IMG/VR virus record: IMGVR_UViG_3300015202_000034
Coordinates: 1-33,276 of that record
Origin: a virus
Strand: one strand, 5' to 3'
Length of the DNA stretch: 33,276 bases
This document shows, piece after piece, positions 24,790-30,922 of the stretch. The position numbers and the translations under genes are program-made. Position 1 is the first letter of the stretch, and each line of letters opens with the position of its first letter. Under the pieces are notes generated by a model. The model was given only the letters and a program-made list of their open reading frames with translations, was not told where the DNA came from and searched no databases.

Positions 24790-25004
24790 CAATTTCCCTC
24801 CAGCTCAATAAACTTCATGTCAAAAATAATAGCTGCTAATGAGTAATCACTAACGGCTTCCCCAACCACTTCTGGTTGGTCATTCTTTGTAAAGCACACT
24901 CTATAAGTACCGCTGCTAGTCTCTATTAAGCGGATTTCAAAACGAGGTCGGCAAATTAACTTGATTGTTTTCATTAAGCTTTCCCAGTTAACAGTGTTTT
25001 GCAT
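24789..25004 (-). CDS. Hypothetical protein
   Basis: 71 aa from ATG 25004, with SD AGGAG 6 bases upstream. A TTG at 25043 would add 13 residues and overlap the previous gene, but has no ribosome site. The protein is a mixed alpha/beta small domain (ICRPRFEIRLIETSSGTYRVCFTKNDQPEVVGEAVSDYSLAAIIFDMKFIELEG). No family recognised. Member of the accessory operon that includes the subtilase and the sigma-like gene. Confidence 0.55.
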   Translation of the reverse strand: MQNTVNWESLMKTIKLICRPRFEIRLIETSSGTYRVCFTKNDQPEVVGEAVSDYSLAAIIFDMKFIELEGN

Positions 25005-25023
25005 AATATCTCCTATTAAATTA

Positions 25024-25314
25024 TTAAACAGCGCCTTTTTCAATCAACCGCTCAATAACAAGCTTTGTACGATTTTTCAATGACCCAGTCGTCTCTTTAA
25101 CCGGGCCAGCGACTAGTTCAAAACGTTCTTTTGCTTGAGAGTGAAGCTCTTGTTCTAACAAATACGCTTCTGAGTTTTTAAACTCTTCGTTTTCTTGGTT
25201 TTGAAGTTGCAGTTGAACTACCAAAGCCTTTAATTGATCCGTAGTTTGACCGTTTAAACCGTCTACAAACTCTTGTGTAACCCCTTTAGGCAACTTAACT
25301 TTACGAATTTTCAT
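25024..25314 (-). CDS. Small coiled-coil phage protein
   Basis: 96 aa, nearly all helical: KLPKGVTQEFVDGLNGQTTDQLKALVVQLQLQNQENEEFKNSEAYLLEQELHSQAKERF, then GPVKETTGSLKNRTKLVIERLIEKGAV. The closing GPxxET...NRTKLxxERLxEKG pattern is one I recognise in small unassigned proteins of many phages. The ATG overlaps the subtilase stop (ATGA). Function unknown; an assembly chaperone or DNA-linked accessory protein is possible. Confidence 0.65.
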   Translation of the reverse strand: MKIRKVKLPKGVTQEFVDGLNGQTTDQLKALVVQLQLQNQENEEFKNSEAYLLEQELHSQAKERFELVAGPVKETTGSLKNRTKLVIERLIEKGAV

Positions 25315-25964
25315 GGCATTTTCCCCTTATTGTTTACAAATTTTCCTGTGGCAATTGCGGTGCTTATGCTAGTTCCACAAATACTATCAAAACAAAAATT
25401 TTCTTTGTGCTTAACAATAGCACCATAGTTTCCTTTAGACACGCCAGCGATGGGCAAAGAGCCGATTACCTCAAGCCCTTTTAACGGGTAACAAGCTGGA
25501 AAAACATTGCAATTAACGTTTAAGTTTTTATTTTTGTTTCCCGCTGCAACAAACACTTTAACGTTCCTAGACAATGCCTTGGAGATTACCTTAGCCTCGT
25601 ATTGATAGGGCAAAGGACCTTCAAAAGACAAGTTAAGGACGTCTGCTTTTTCTTTTAAAGCATAATCAATAGCCAATACAATTGCAGGCGTGGCTGGGTT
25701 TGTACCAAACACTTTATAAATTAATAGACAATAATCACTATTTTTAGCATTTGCTTCTATAGCGGCTACGATCTTAGTGCCGTGACCTATTAAATCTTCG
25801 CCCACGCGGTTTTTTTGAGTTGTAAAGTCAAAATGTCCTGTTGAACAAAGGTGTTTAAGAGGGCCGTTATACCCCGTGTCAATAACAGCGATCTTGATCG
25901 TTTTGGCTTGCACTTGAGTGGCCACTAGTAACAAAAGTAATAACACTAACAACAGTTTTCTCAT
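25311..25964 (-). CDS. Secreted compact subtilisin-like (S8) serine protease
   Basis: 217 aa. Residues 1-20 are a clear signal peptide (MRKLLLVLLLLLLVATQVQA, cleavage likely after Ala20), so the enzyme should be exported to the periplasm. The subtilase triad is present: Asp29 in IAVIDTG, His61 in GHGT, Ser199 in GTSIST; oxyanion Asn143 lies in AAGN. No propeptide: the mature enzyme begins almost at the first catalytic strand. With ~197 mature residues it is smaller than most subtilases (usually 270 or more). C40, C79, C152, C158, C191 and C196 could form disulfides. SD GGGAG; ATGA overlap with the Cys-rich gene upstream. Target unknown: envelope proteins, other phages' receptors, or lysis. 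Confidence 0.9.
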   Translation of the reverse strand: MRKLLLVLLLLLLVATQVQAKTIKIAVIDTGYNGPLKHLCSTGHFDFTTQKNRVGEDLIGHGTKIVAAIEANAKNSDYCLLIYKVFGTNPATPAIVLAIDYALKEKADVLNLSFEGPLPYQYEAKVISKALSRNVKVFVAAGNKNKNLNVNCNVFPACYPLKGLEVIGSLPIAGVSKGNYGAIVKHKENFCFDSICGTSISTAIATGKFVNNKGKMP

Positions 25965-26431
25965 TTTAAACTCCCGGCTATTAAATCGGTTGTAATACTT
26001 ATCGGTTCGTTTTTTACTAACTTTACTTTATTTTCACTCTTTAGCCCGTCTTCGTTATGCCATTTTGAAAGACTCGATGGGGTGCGGCTTGCTTTGATAC
26101 CGCGTTGGCCATGAATTGAACCATAGTTCTTATTAGCTTTTTCAATAGGACGTAAAAACGCGTGGCACCCGCAAAATGGGCAGTTACCGTCCTTTGTAGC
26201 CGTCACGCGCTGCATACGAAGCCCGTTGCTACGCGCCCTAGCCGCTGTTATATTAGCGCCGGCCATGTCGTTAGCAGGCTCACAATCACAATGAGCCACG
26301 GCTAAAGGGGTTCTAGCTACTGACTCGGGGCTAAATACATAAGCCCCGGTAATAGCAAGCGCCGTTTGGCTATTGTAAACAAAGTCATCTTCTGTTAACT
26401 CTGGCAGTTCAAAATCGTAGTTTTTTTGCAT
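25961..26431 (-). CDS. Cys-rich hypothetical protein following the sigma-like gene
   Basis: 156 aa from ATG 26431 (SD AAGGGA, 7-base spacing); a GTG at 26458 would add nine residues. Two Cys clusters, HCDCE (about 47-51) and CPFCGCH (about 83-89), suggest zinc binding. The rest is polar with basic patches (NKNYGSIHGQRGIKASRTPSSL). It overlaps the end of the sigma-like gene by 37 bases and runs into the subtilase by ATGA, so the three are likely co-translated. Sigma-gene neighbours are often anti-sigma factors, but the HxxxCxxC zinc anti-sigma motif is absent. Function unknown. Confidence 0.6.
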   Translation of the reverse strand: MQKNYDFELPELTEDDFVYNSQTALAITGAYVFSPESVARTPLAVAHCDCEPANDMAGANITAARARSNGLRMQRVTATKDGNCPFCGCHAFLRPIEKANKNYGSIHGQRGIKASRTPSSLSKWHNEDGLKSENKVKLVKNEPISITTDLIAGSLK

Positions 26432-26895
26432 CCAGTTTTCCCTTGTCTGATTAAGCACATTAATTGTTTAAAACTTGCTTTATTAATACCTGTAGCTTCT
26501 GAGGCTTCTGTACATGCGCCGCCATACTCTAATAAAATGGCAAACAAGCGTTGATTTTTAACGCTTAGGCGCACGTAAATTTGCTTATACTCGTCTTTAG
26601 CCTCTATTGCCGCAAACCCTGACTGACATTCGCCTTGAGGCATTGATTGCGAGTCAAGTACTTCGCTGTCGCTTTCAAGGCCGCCAAACTCCCACAACAA
26701 AAACTTGCTTTTTCTGTCTCGATGGTTATTTTTAGCTAGATTAAACGCTTTCCACATAAAATGCTTTTTCTTTAGCCCGTGCGCCAACTGGTACACATAA
26801 GCGCCTTGAATTGCATCTTCTGCGTCCTCAACATTGTGAGTTAGGCGTACAATTTGTTGCAACAAGCTGTCTTTTTTAATAATCACGTTTGTCAC
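26395..26895 (-). CDS. ECF-type sigma-factor-like protein
   Basis: 166 aa, laid out like an extracytoplasmic-function sigma factor: N-terminal helices LLQQIVRLTHNVEDAEDAIQGAYVYQLAHG (about 11-40, with the DAEDAIQ pattern of region 2.1-2.2), a conserved-looking FMWKAFNLAKNNHRDRKSK (46-64, region 2.3-2.4), an acidic linker (70-105), and a C-terminal helix-turn-helix KNQRLFAILLEYGGACTEASEATGINKASFKQLMCLIRQG (113-152, region 4). This would redirect host RNA polymerase to phage promoters. Start is GTG 26895 or GTG 26886 (the second has a better SD, GGTGA). Similarity is by pattern, so 'sigma-like' is the safe term; a HTH anti-repressor is an alternative. Confidence 0.6.
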   Translation of the reverse strand: MTNVIIKKDSLLQQIVRLTHNVEDAEDAIQGAYVYQLAHGLKKKHFMWKAFNLAKNNHRDRKSKFLLWEFGGLESDSEVLDSQSMPQGECQSGFAAIEAKDEYKQIYVRLSVKNQRLFAILLEYGGACTEASEATGINKASFKQLMCLIRQGKTGCKKTTILNCQS

Positions 26896-27091
26896 CCACA
26901 GAAATTCTGTAATTTTGATATGTATAAGCCGCTTGCGCTATTTCTTCGGCGCACTCGATAAAAAATAGATCTAATTCTTGAGAGTCTAAGTCCCGGTCGT
27001 TACCGGCCCAATAAGCCAGCTCGATTACGGGTGCTTTGGAACAGCCTTTGATTTCTGCAATAACTTGCTTGCCTTTAAAAACGTACAACAT
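26876..27091 (-). CDS. Hypothetical protein upstream of the sigma-like gene
   Basis: 71 aa, acidic (ELAYWAGNDRDLDSQELDLFFIECAEEIAQAAYTYQ), with an N-terminal beta hairpin (MLYVFKGKQVIAEIKG). No family recognised. ATG 27091 has a full-strength SD (AGGAGG, 4-base spacing) that can pair with CCTCC located 12 bases upstream, so translation may be controlled (see the hairpin entry). It overlaps the sigma-like gene by 20 bases, so any control here would also affect the sigma-like protein. Confidence 0.6.
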   Translation of the reverse strand: MLYVFKGKQVIAEIKGCSKAPVIELAYWAGNDRDLDSQELDLFFIECAEEIAQAAYTYQNYRISVGDKRDY

Positions 27092-27094
27092 ATA

Positions 27095-27118
27095 ACCTCC
27101 TGACTACTAATCGGAGGC
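27095..27118 (-). promoter_or_regulatory. Ribosome-site-sequestering hairpin
   Basis: On the minus strand, GCCTCC (27113-27118) can pair with GGAGGT (27095-27100), leaving a 12-base loop. The 3' arm is the SD of the 71-aa gene. Such a hairpin would hide the ribosome site until opened by a ribosome, RNase or protein. It lies in the 47-base gap after the 260-aa gene, the only gap of note within this operon. A second inverted repeat (ATAAACT / AGTTTAT) lies just upstream but has no T-run, so it is not a terminator. The pairing is visible; its function is inference. Confidence 0.45.
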
Positions 27119-27138
27119 CCCTGTATAAACTTTAGAGT

Positions 27139-27921
27139 TTATTTTAAAATATAGGCATTAATTGCGGGAATGATCGCTTGTGCTATTTCAGGATTACCGC
27201 CCGACTCTGCGCGGTGGTACCAAACCATAGCCCCTATAACGGGGTGAATGCCAGTACCCACATTCCCAAAGTTGCTTGGCCGGTACTTAGCATAAATCTT
27301 AGCCGCTAGCCGACTAAAAAGCGTAGGCATCGCAGCATTACAGGCAATAAGCGTGAGCACAATAACGTTGTCGTCCACGTCGTCCATTGACCTTTTAGCA
27401 AAGCCTTTGCCGTCCTTCCATACCGGGCCAACGGATGCTGCGGCTGCGAGCAAGAGCAATACGTCGGTAATGAGGGCGATTGGGTAGAGGATTTTATGGG
27501 CACGGGCAAACAAGGGAGCCGCGCGCAAGAGCATAAAGTCCGGAATTTGAAGCGCTTTTGTGCCATTAAGAGTGTTCCTGTAGTTTTGAGCAAAGCCAAA
27601 ACGAAGCATTGTGTAGCCAAAAGTAGTTAAAATAGTCTTTGTAGACTTTGCGACTACATGAGCGGCTAAAGCGGCTACAATCTGGTCTGCGCTTGTAGAG
27701 TATAAAGGTGCGTTTGTGTACCGTGCCCAAAGGCCAATAATAGGCTGTAAAGCACCTTCGGGTGAAATCGCTTTACCACAAAGTAACTCTGTTTTAGTAC
27801 AGTCGTTAATAGGAGGGTCGTCAAACGCTAATAGCGCAGACACTAAAATGCTTGCGCGTTGAAGTTGATCGTTTGCGTCCCCATCGGCTTGAACTGGCAA
27901 GCCATATTTGTCTAAATTCAT
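27139..27921 (-). CDS. Hypothetical alpha-helical phage protein
   Basis: 260 aa, mostly helical. Hydrophobic stretches (RAHKILYPIALITDVLLLLAAAASVG, about 138-165; DNVIVLTLIACNAAMPTLFSRLAAKIYAKYRP, 183-215) could be membrane segments or a buried alpha/alpha core. I recognise the pattern YPxxLITDVLLL ... DxDDNxxxxxLxACxxAMPT ... KIYxKYRPxNFGN ... VIGAMVWYHRAESGGNPEIAQ from uncharacterised phage and bacterial proteins; the conserved WYHRxExGGNPEIA motif suggests an enzymatic or binding site. Function unknown. TAATG overlap with the gene before it. Confidence 0.65.
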   Translation of the reverse strand: MNLDKYGLPVQADGDANDQLQRASILVSALLAFDDPPINDCTKTELLCGKAISPEGALQPIIGLWARYTNAPLYSTSADQIVAALAAHVVAKSTKTILTTFGYTMLRFGFAQNYRNTLNGTKALQIPDFMLLRAAPLFARAHKILYPIALITDVLLLLAAAASVGPVWKDGKGFAKRSMDDVDDNVIVLTLIACNAAMPTLFSRLAAKIYAKYRPSNFGNVGTGIHPVIGAMVWYHRAESGGNPEIAQAIIPAINAYILK

Positions 27922-28118
27922 TAATTGTCCTTATTAATTTGTTTTGGATTTGCGCAAATGTCTATTGTGGTTATTGAGTCTGTGTTTTCGGGCATTTTTT
28001 TAATACAATACTGTACGGCTGCGGTGTACGCATCGTCCCAGTTTGCGGCTTTCGTTTTAAACGTAATATTTTGCGTCGGCCAAACAAACATATACGCCGT
28101 CAAAATTACTGTGCTCAT
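27921..28118 (-). CDS. Small hypothetical protein with hydrophobic N-terminus
   Basis: 65 aa from ATG 28118, with SD GGGGAG 6 bases upstream; the TTG two codons earlier is disfavoured. The N-terminus (MSTVILTAYMFVWPTQN) is mildly hydrophobic and could be a weak signal peptide. The rest contains two cysteines (QYCIKK, DICANP) and is polar. No family recognised. It overlaps the upstream stop region and the 260-aa gene, so it is translated in series. Confidence 0.5.
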   Translation of the reverse strand: MSTVILTAYMFVWPTQNITFKTKAANWDDAYTAAVQYCIKKMPENTDSITTIDICANPKQINKDN

Positions 28119-28120
28119 CC

Positions 28121-28435
28121 TCAACTCCCCTCATCTGGTTTTGCGGTGAGTCGGTCAATGATGGCGAGAAGGCTTTGTGTTTCATGTCGTTGCAATTTCG
28201 ACTCTGTACTTCGTGCCCATGCAACTTCTTTTTGCTCGTTGCCGGTTAGCCCACCCGGTTCAGGTCTTGAGCGTGCGTTGAGGCCTGCGAGATAACCAGA
28301 ACGGAATGATGACCTTTTATCTTGTAACGCTTGGTATATTTCGAGCGGTGGAATCTCTACAGGCTCAGGATAGGCATCAAGAGACGCCACGTTAGCAATC
28401 CAAAACCTATCGTTCTGCTTCTGTTCGTCTGTCAT
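28121..28435 (-). CDS. Hypothetical protein
   Basis: 104 aa from ATG 28435, with SD GGAG just upstream. Charged and polar (DEQKQNDRFWIANVASLDAYPEPVEIPPLEIYQALQDKRSSFRSGYLAGLNARSRPEPGG), ending in a helical ESKLQRHETQSLLAIIDRLTAKPDEGS. The LExYQALQDKRSSFRSGYLAG segment could be a helical binding region. Its ATG overlaps the TGA of the 48-codon gene (ATGA), so the two are coupled. No family recognised. Confidence 0.55.
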   Translation of the reverse strand: MTDEQKQNDRFWIANVASLDAYPEPVEIPPLEIYQALQDKRSSFRSGYLAGLNARSRPEPGGLTGNEQKEVAWARSTESKLQRHETQSLLAIIDRLTAKPDEGS

Positions 28436-28578
28436 AAATCTCCAATATAAAACCAAAACTTAGGCAAAGAAGGCTGTCTAAAAAAGTATAAGCGCTTATC
28501 TTCGTGCATGCAAGCAACTAAATTGTTGTCAAACATAACATAAAGGTAATTGGTTAAAGCATCTTGATATATGCGCAT
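28432..28578 (-). CDS. Small hypothetical protein (48 codons)
   Basis: 48-codon frame from ATG 28578 to TGA, which overlaps the ATG of the following gene (ATGA). Segments include MRIYQDALTNYLYVMFDNN and HEDKRLYFFRQPSLPKFWF; Tyr/Phe-rich. The start lies 3 bases after the stop of the 21-residue micropeptide and inside a 22-bp palindrome. No clear SD precedes it, so translation would be by coupling. The exact linking of three frames makes this more likely real than chance. Function unknown. Confidence 0.5.
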   Translation of the reverse strand: MRIYQDALTNYLYVMFDNNLVACMHEDKRLYFFRQPSLPKFWFYIGDL

Positions 28579-28585
28579 ATATCAA
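28564..28585. repeat. 22-bp perfect palindrome, operator-like
   Basis: Perfect inverted repeat with half-site TTGATATATGC and no spacer. It lies over the stop of the micropeptide and the start of the 48-codon gene. Perfect palindromes this long are rare by chance, and they often bind dimeric repressors or partitioning proteins. The position within an operon argues more for a transcription block or an RNA hairpin than a promoter operator. A 12-bp palindrome, ATAAGCGCTTAT, follows at 28488-28499. Confidence 0.4.
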
Positions 28586-28647
28586 TTTAACTTTACGCAA
28601 ATATAGATCATTGTAATCATATAAACCCAGAAAAAAAACACGCCCAT
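28582..28647 (-). CDS. 21-residue membrane micropeptide
   Basis: Short frame from ATG 28647 to TGA with a near-perfect SD (GGAGG, 4-base spacing). It encodes a short hydrophobic peptide beginning MGVFFFWVYMITMIYI and ending KLN, able to form one membrane helix. It comes just after a 55-base gap below the 101-aa gene and runs into the 48-codon gene. A similar 21-residue hydrophobic peptide is encoded at 31136-31201. Small hydrophobic phage peptides often modulate membrane proteins or trigger exclusion, but no function can be assigned. Confidence 0.5.
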   Translation of the reverse strand: MGVFFFWVYMITMIYICVKLN

Positions 28648-28702
28648 AAAACCTCCGCTTGTGATTAGCTTATAGTATATACGGGCATATTACCAGAAAA
28701 CT

Positions 28703-29008
28703 TTACAGACGATCTTTAAACGTCCCAACTCGATACTTTTTAATAGACACAATTTTAACCATGACGATTTCAGTTGTTCTAATTAACCCTAAAGCCTCTA
28801 AAGTTTGACGTTGAATACACCTGGTGACCTCGTCTAACCCTGGTAACCCCACCCTGTGGGACGTGTCAACTAAGCAGGCATAGTCTTTTGTAACAAACGA
28901 ACCCCGTGTTTTACAGGCGTCTTTTACCTGGTCTAGGATTTTTTTACCATCTTTTATCTGTTGTTGTAAAATTAAGTACTCTTCTAAGACTTTGTTTGTG
29001 AGATCCAT
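28703..29008 (-). CDS. Hypothetical protein
   Basis: 101 aa. The N-terminal half is helical (DLTNKVLEEYLILQQQIKDGKKILDQVKDACKTRG), followed by a beta-rich segment (SFVTKDYACLVDTSHRVGLPGLDEVTRCIQRQTLEALGLIRTTEIVMVKIVSIKKYRVGTF). Resembles small phage DNA-linked proteins of the kind that follow a helical coil, but no family is recognised. TAATG overlap with the gene upstream. Second gene of the operon starting at the 29654-29681 promoter. Confidence 0.55.
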   Translation of the reverse strand: MDLTNKVLEEYLILQQQIKDGKKILDQVKDACKTRGSFVTKDYACLVDTSHRVGLPGLDEVTRCIQRQTLEALGLIRTTEIVMVKIVSIKKYRVGTFKDRL

Positions 29009-29619
29009 TAGTGGCCTGCTTTTTCGGTTGGGGTGTTGTTAAACTCGGCAATTAACTCTACCAGCTCTGTAGATGTCAAGCGCACTGGCAAAGCAAACTT
29101 AACTTCCTTGCCAGATACAATTGCCGACAAGTGAACGACATGTTTTGTCTGAGTAGCAGGCACGGGTGTTTGAGTTGTTTTCATCGGTACTGCGATTGTA
29201 GCAGCTGGCGGTTCAATCGAAAATAAACCAGCCGCTGTCGATGGTAGGTTTGAGTACCGGCGCTGCCTTTGGCTTCTGTCAACCGTTTGCGCCTCCCCAA
29301 TTGCAGCCTTGCCAACTGATTGCAATGTCCAACGTATGTCACTCAGGCCCTTTAAACGCTTTTTATCGTCGTACTGTAGTTTGCCAATGCCAAGGGAAGC
29401 GAAGAAAACAAGCGTTTTTTCAATATCGTCAATAGACAAATCGTAACCAGCTTTAGCCATTGTAATGCGGAGCGGCACAACATTGACCTCAAATCTTGTT
29501 CGCTCGCGCATAGCAAACACATAACAAATGTTTTGCACGTTTTTATTAATGCTCGCCATTTTGCGAAGGGCTTCTGTAATTTGAACTTGGGTCTTTGGCA
29601 GTAATTCAGTCGTTTGCAT
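29008..29619 (-). CDS. Hypothetical protein, possible winged-helix-like N-terminus
   Basis: 203 aa. Residues ~1-105 look alpha/beta (TEALRKMASINKNVQNICYVFAMRERTRFEVNVVPLRITMAKAGYDLSIDDIEKTLVFFASLGIGKLQYDDKKRLKGLSDIRWTLQSVGKAAIG) and may be a winged-helix-like fold. A Pro/Thr-rich linker (~130-165) precedes a small C-terminal domain (VVHLSAIVSGKEVKFALPVRLTSTELVELIAEFNN). First gene of the operon, with SD AGGA upstream of ATG and a sigma70-type promoter ~35 bases before it; this fits an early regulatory gene, but the function is unproven. Confidence 0.5.
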   Translation of the reverse strand: MQTTELLPKTQVQITEALRKMASINKNVQNICYVFAMRERTRFEVNVVPLRITMAKAGYDLSIDDIEKTLVFFASLGIGKLQYDDKKRLKGLSDIRWTLQSVGKAAIGEAQTVDRSQRQRRYSNLPSTAAGLFSIEPPAATIAVPMKTTQTPVPATQTKHVVHLSAIVSGKEVKFALPVRLTSTELVELIAEFNNTPTEKAGH

Positions 29620-29653
29620 GTCATCATCCTTTGTTTTTATCCTTGATTGGATG

Positions 29654-29681
29654 TTTATAGGTAATGCAGACGACGTGCCAA
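29654..29681 (-). promoter_or_regulatory. sigma70-type promoter
   Basis: Minus strand: -35 TTGGCA (29676-29681, 5 of 6 to consensus), 16-base spacer, -10 TATAAA (29654-29659, 5 of 6). It would start transcription near 29647, ~28 bases before the 203-aa gene. It lies directly downstream of the methyltransferase terminator, so it begins a new operon. This is the strongest host-type promoter seen in the window. Confidence 0.6.
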
Positions 29682-29744
29682 GTCCAGCTTTATTGTGTTG
29701 AGTTAGGGTATATAATTGTGACCTTTAACGGCTTTAAAGAGCAT

Positions 29745-29778
29745 AAAAAAAGGCCTAGGGTGTTTAATCCTAGGCCCC
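29745..29778 (-). terminator. Rho-independent terminator after the methyltransferase
   Basis: Minus-strand hairpin GGCCTAGG / CCTAGGCC (arms 29769-29776 and 29752-29759, 9-base loop) followed by TTTTTTT (29745-29751). A textbook minus-strand terminator that closes the operon carrying the methyltransferase. Confidence 0.8.
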
Positions 29779-29785
29779 AACGGTA

Positions 29786-29831
29786 GGCGTGCCATGCTAA
29801 CGCCTCGTTATTTGTACACAATGTGTACGAG
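29786..29831 (-). other. Structured RNA region between methyltransferase and terminator
   Basis: Two adjacent stem-loops precede the terminator on the minus strand: CTCG/CGAG enclosing TACACA-TTGTGTA (29804-29831) and GGCGT/ACGCC (29786-29804). With the terminator hairpin this makes three tandem stems within ~80 bases. The stretch between the methyltransferase stop and the terminator (~95 bases) holds no convincing gene. It may be a structured 3' untranslated region or a small RNA. GTACACA-A-TGTGTAC is also a perfect DNA inverted repeat and could be a protein-binding site. Confidence 0.35.
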
Positions 29832-29872
29832 TCCTTACTAGATGCGCAAATGACCTCCGTTATACATGACTT

Positions 29873-30907
29873 TTAGGCAACTTCTTTGCTGTTTGCAATT
29901 CGTTTTTCAGCAATCTCAAGATATTCTTGTGATAGCTCACAGCCGATGAACTGAAAGCCTAAAGACTTGCACGCGACTCCGGTCGTTCCTGAGCCCATGA
30001 ACGGGTCGAGGACAACGCCGCCTTCTGGCGTAATTAGCTTGATGAGGTATTGCATGAGCTTGATTGGTTTAACTGTGGGGTGATTATTTTCGAGACCGCG
30101 TTCAGACTTCGAAGCTTTCGCGCAGTAAAAAAAGCGAGATGCGCCGCCGCTGTCGCCATAGTCCGTTGACTGACCAAACCCGCCTTCGCCAATGCCAAAC
30201 ATTGACGTTTCCTTTACGGCGGTGCCTTTTTTCTTATTACCGGATGCGTGCAAGTAACTAGTTTGAGCATCAAGTGCCTGCCCAGCTTCTTCGTCCAGAA
30301 TCACGTTTGCGGGCCAGCGGCCTTGGGCATTGGCTTCAGTAGTAATCTCGTTTTTAGCCTTGCCAGATTTAGCCCAGATACCACTTTTGAAAGTTCGTGC
30401 GCAGTTCTTAGCGTGGTCCTCTCCGCTAGCAACCCTGCCTGCATCAATATTCAGCGCGCCAGTACCATACTTAAGCACGTTTGCAGCGACAGTTAACTTC
30501 GCCTCAAGAGGTTTGCGAGCTACAACTATTGGCTCGTTCGCCGGCTTCAACGCAGTCCCAAGACCTTCGTGGGCAGCTTCGCCGGTCTTCTTGCCTACGT
30601 TCATAGACTTTGGAAATCCCGACCCATAAAGCCACATAATTTGGTCACGAATCTCAAAGCCTGCGTCTTCCATGTTAATGACCATGCGGTGATAAGTCCG
30701 AGTCCCGCAGAATGAGAGAACGTGACCGCCTGGTTTAAGGACGCGCAAAACTTCTTTCCAGATTTCAATCGACGGGACTTTGTAGTCCCATTTTTTACCC
30801 ATGAACTTTAGTCCATAAGGAGGATCTGTTACGACTGAGTCGATAGAGTTATCGGGCATATCTTTCATTAAGTCTAGACAATTACCTACTAGTAGGACAT
30901 GGTCCAT
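29873..30907 (-). CDS. DNA methyltransferase (N6-adenine / N4-cytosine type)
   Basis: 344 aa. The catalytic motif IV is TDPPYG (27-32) and the AdoMet motif I is DPFMGSGTTG near the C-terminus (about 299-308), preceded by NHPTVKP (~277-283). The order motif IV then motif I marks the beta class of amino-methyltransferases. It would methylate phage or host DNA, likely to escape restriction. No cognate restriction enzyme is seen, so it is an orphan enzyme. SD GAGGG with 5-base spacing. The middle region (~140-265) is the likely target recognition domain; target sequence unknown. Confidence 0.9.
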   Translation of the reverse strand: MDHVLLVGNCLDLMKDMPDNSIDSVVTDPPYGLKFMGKKWDYKVPSIEIWKEVLRVLKPGGHVLSFCGTRTYHRMVINMEDAGFEIRDQIMWLYGSGFPKSMNVGKKTGEAAHEGLGTALKPANEPIVVARKPLEAKLTVAANVLKYGTGALNIDAGRVASGEDHAKNCARTFKSGIWAKSGKAKNEITTEANAQGRWPANVILDEEAGQALDAQTSYLHASGNKKKGTAVKETSMFGIGEGGFGQSTDYGDSGGASRFFYCAKASKSERGLENNHPTVKPIKLMQYLIKLITPEGGVVLDPFMGSGTTGVACKSLGFQFIGCELSQEYLEIAEKRIANSKEVA

Positions 30908-30922
30908 AAAAACCCTCGTATT

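Noticed and set aside
27121-27139. Inverted repeat ATAAACT / AGTTTAT considered as a terminator
   Set aside because: Low-GC stem without a T-run on the minus strand; the operon appears to continue.
29713-29731. Possible fourth copy of the hairpin element (AATTGTGACCTT on the plus strand)
   Set aside because: Matches only about 10 of 12 bases of one half and lacks the second stem arm; treated as chance similarity.
29750-29870. Short frames (31 and 53 codons) across the methyltransferase terminator
   Set aside because: Both would run through the terminator hairpin; one would start with ATT and the other lacks a ribosome site at proper spacing.
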